A DNA stretch of 22,072 nt. Source: an uncultured Actinomycetes bacterium. GTDB lineage: Bacteria; Actinomycetota; Actinomycetes; S36-B12. Of the stretch, positions 21,820 through 22,072 are shown in pieces (positions within the stretch are counted from its first letter, which is position 1; every line of letters starts with the position of its first letter). The stretch spans positions 1 to 22,072 of the forward strand of contig CAJIYV010000015.1 of the NCBI GenBank assembly GCA_905181745.1. The letters run 5' to 3'. The position numbers were made by a program, and so were the translations under genes. The notes under the pieces were generated by a model. That model did no database searches, had not been told where the DNA came from, and was given only the letters and a program-made list of their open reading frames with translations.

Positions 21820-22072
21820 TTACGGCAGCAATTTCTTGGTGGGAGATGCTGGACGGAAAGTGGCTTGCTTGGCTTTACCCGACTTCGAACTCGTTGCCAA
21901 CATCACGTACTTCGTCAAGCGCTCAACGTCACTGTTAGCGTTGTACCGGCCCATGTAGTAGCCGGTAAGCCCTTGATGCGACTTGCTATTTATGACCATC
22001 GGGACAACCGCCGCTGAACGAAAGTTTCTCGCATTCGTCTCAAGTGCCTTCACAAGACCCTTACGCGTCAAG
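21820..22072 (-). CDS. C-terminal end of an unidentified protein, possibly an ABC-type substrate-binding protein
   Basis: The frame is open from the right edge to a stop at 21820, about 83 codons. The first TTG (22071) is more likely an internal Leu than a start, as no upstream SD can be seen. The end of a family such as the Leu/Ile/Val-binding periplasmic proteins would have a helix like xKxGLVKALE, then HQG and a strand; here TRKGLVKALETNARNF, INSKSHQGLTGYYMGRY and VERLTKYVMLATSSKSG fit that only loosely. The C-terminus is basic and Ser/Lys-rich. The stop lies 29 bases before the hydrolase start, so the two may be one operon. Family assignment is tentative. Confidence 0.4.
   Translation of the reverse strand, partial: LTRKGLVKALETNARNFRSAAVVPMVINSKSHQGLTGYYMGRYNANSDVERLTKYVMLATSSKSGKAKQATFRPASPTKKLLP

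Overview
The window is a block of core information-processing genes from an actinomycete (Actinomycetota). Every confident gene is on the minus strand, so transcription runs from right to left. Three things point to Actinomycetota: RpoC carries the long charged coiled-coil insertion that follows the N-terminal zinc site in actinobacterial beta' subunits; RpoB, S12 and EF-Tu read almost like mycobacterial proteins; and L22 has the Lys/Ala/Pro-rich C-terminal tail common in this phylum. Base composition looks moderate (about half G+C by eye), lower than in soil streptomycetes or mycobacteria. That would fit a streamlined aquatic lineage, but this is inference and the genus cannot be named.

Layout in transcription order, right to left: the C-terminal end of an unidentified, perhaps ABC-type substrate-binding, protein (about 22072-21820); a secreted alpha/beta hydrolase with its own terminator (21790-20063, terminator near 20000); an L10-type autoregulatory leader (19945-19800) followed by rplJ and rplL and a strong terminator at 18651-18607; a long non-coding leader with a candidate promoter, then rpoB and rpoC, closed by a terminator at 10790-10749; a decayed TM2-domain fragment and a small DUF4190-like membrane protein (10748-10133); the str cluster rpsL-rpsG-fusA-tuf (9891-5616); and the S10 cluster rpsJ-rplC-rplD-rplW-rplB-rpsS-rplV-rpsC-rplP-rpmC-rpsQ, which runs off the left edge.

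The genes work together to make ribosomal proteins, the two translation elongation factors and the two large RNA polymerase subunits. Tight TAATG, ATGA or GTGA junctions (rpsL/rpsG, rplC/rplD, rplD/rplW, rplP/rpmC, rpmC/rpsQ) indicate translational coupling. Several highly expressed genes start with GTG (tuf, fusA, rpsL, rpoC, rplD) and rpoB probably starts with TTG.

No wholly new multi-gene system is evident. The points most worth following are: an arginine at S12 position 88, the lysine-to-arginine change known from streptomycin-resistant strains; 15-bp tandem repeats that lengthen a basic tail on L22 and an acidic tail on L10; a perfect palindrome lying on an extended -10 element in front of rpsL; two mutually exclusive hairpins just upstream of it; closely spaced direct repeats upstream of a candidate rpoB promoter; and a TM2 gene remnant whose 5' part is occupied by the rpoC terminator.
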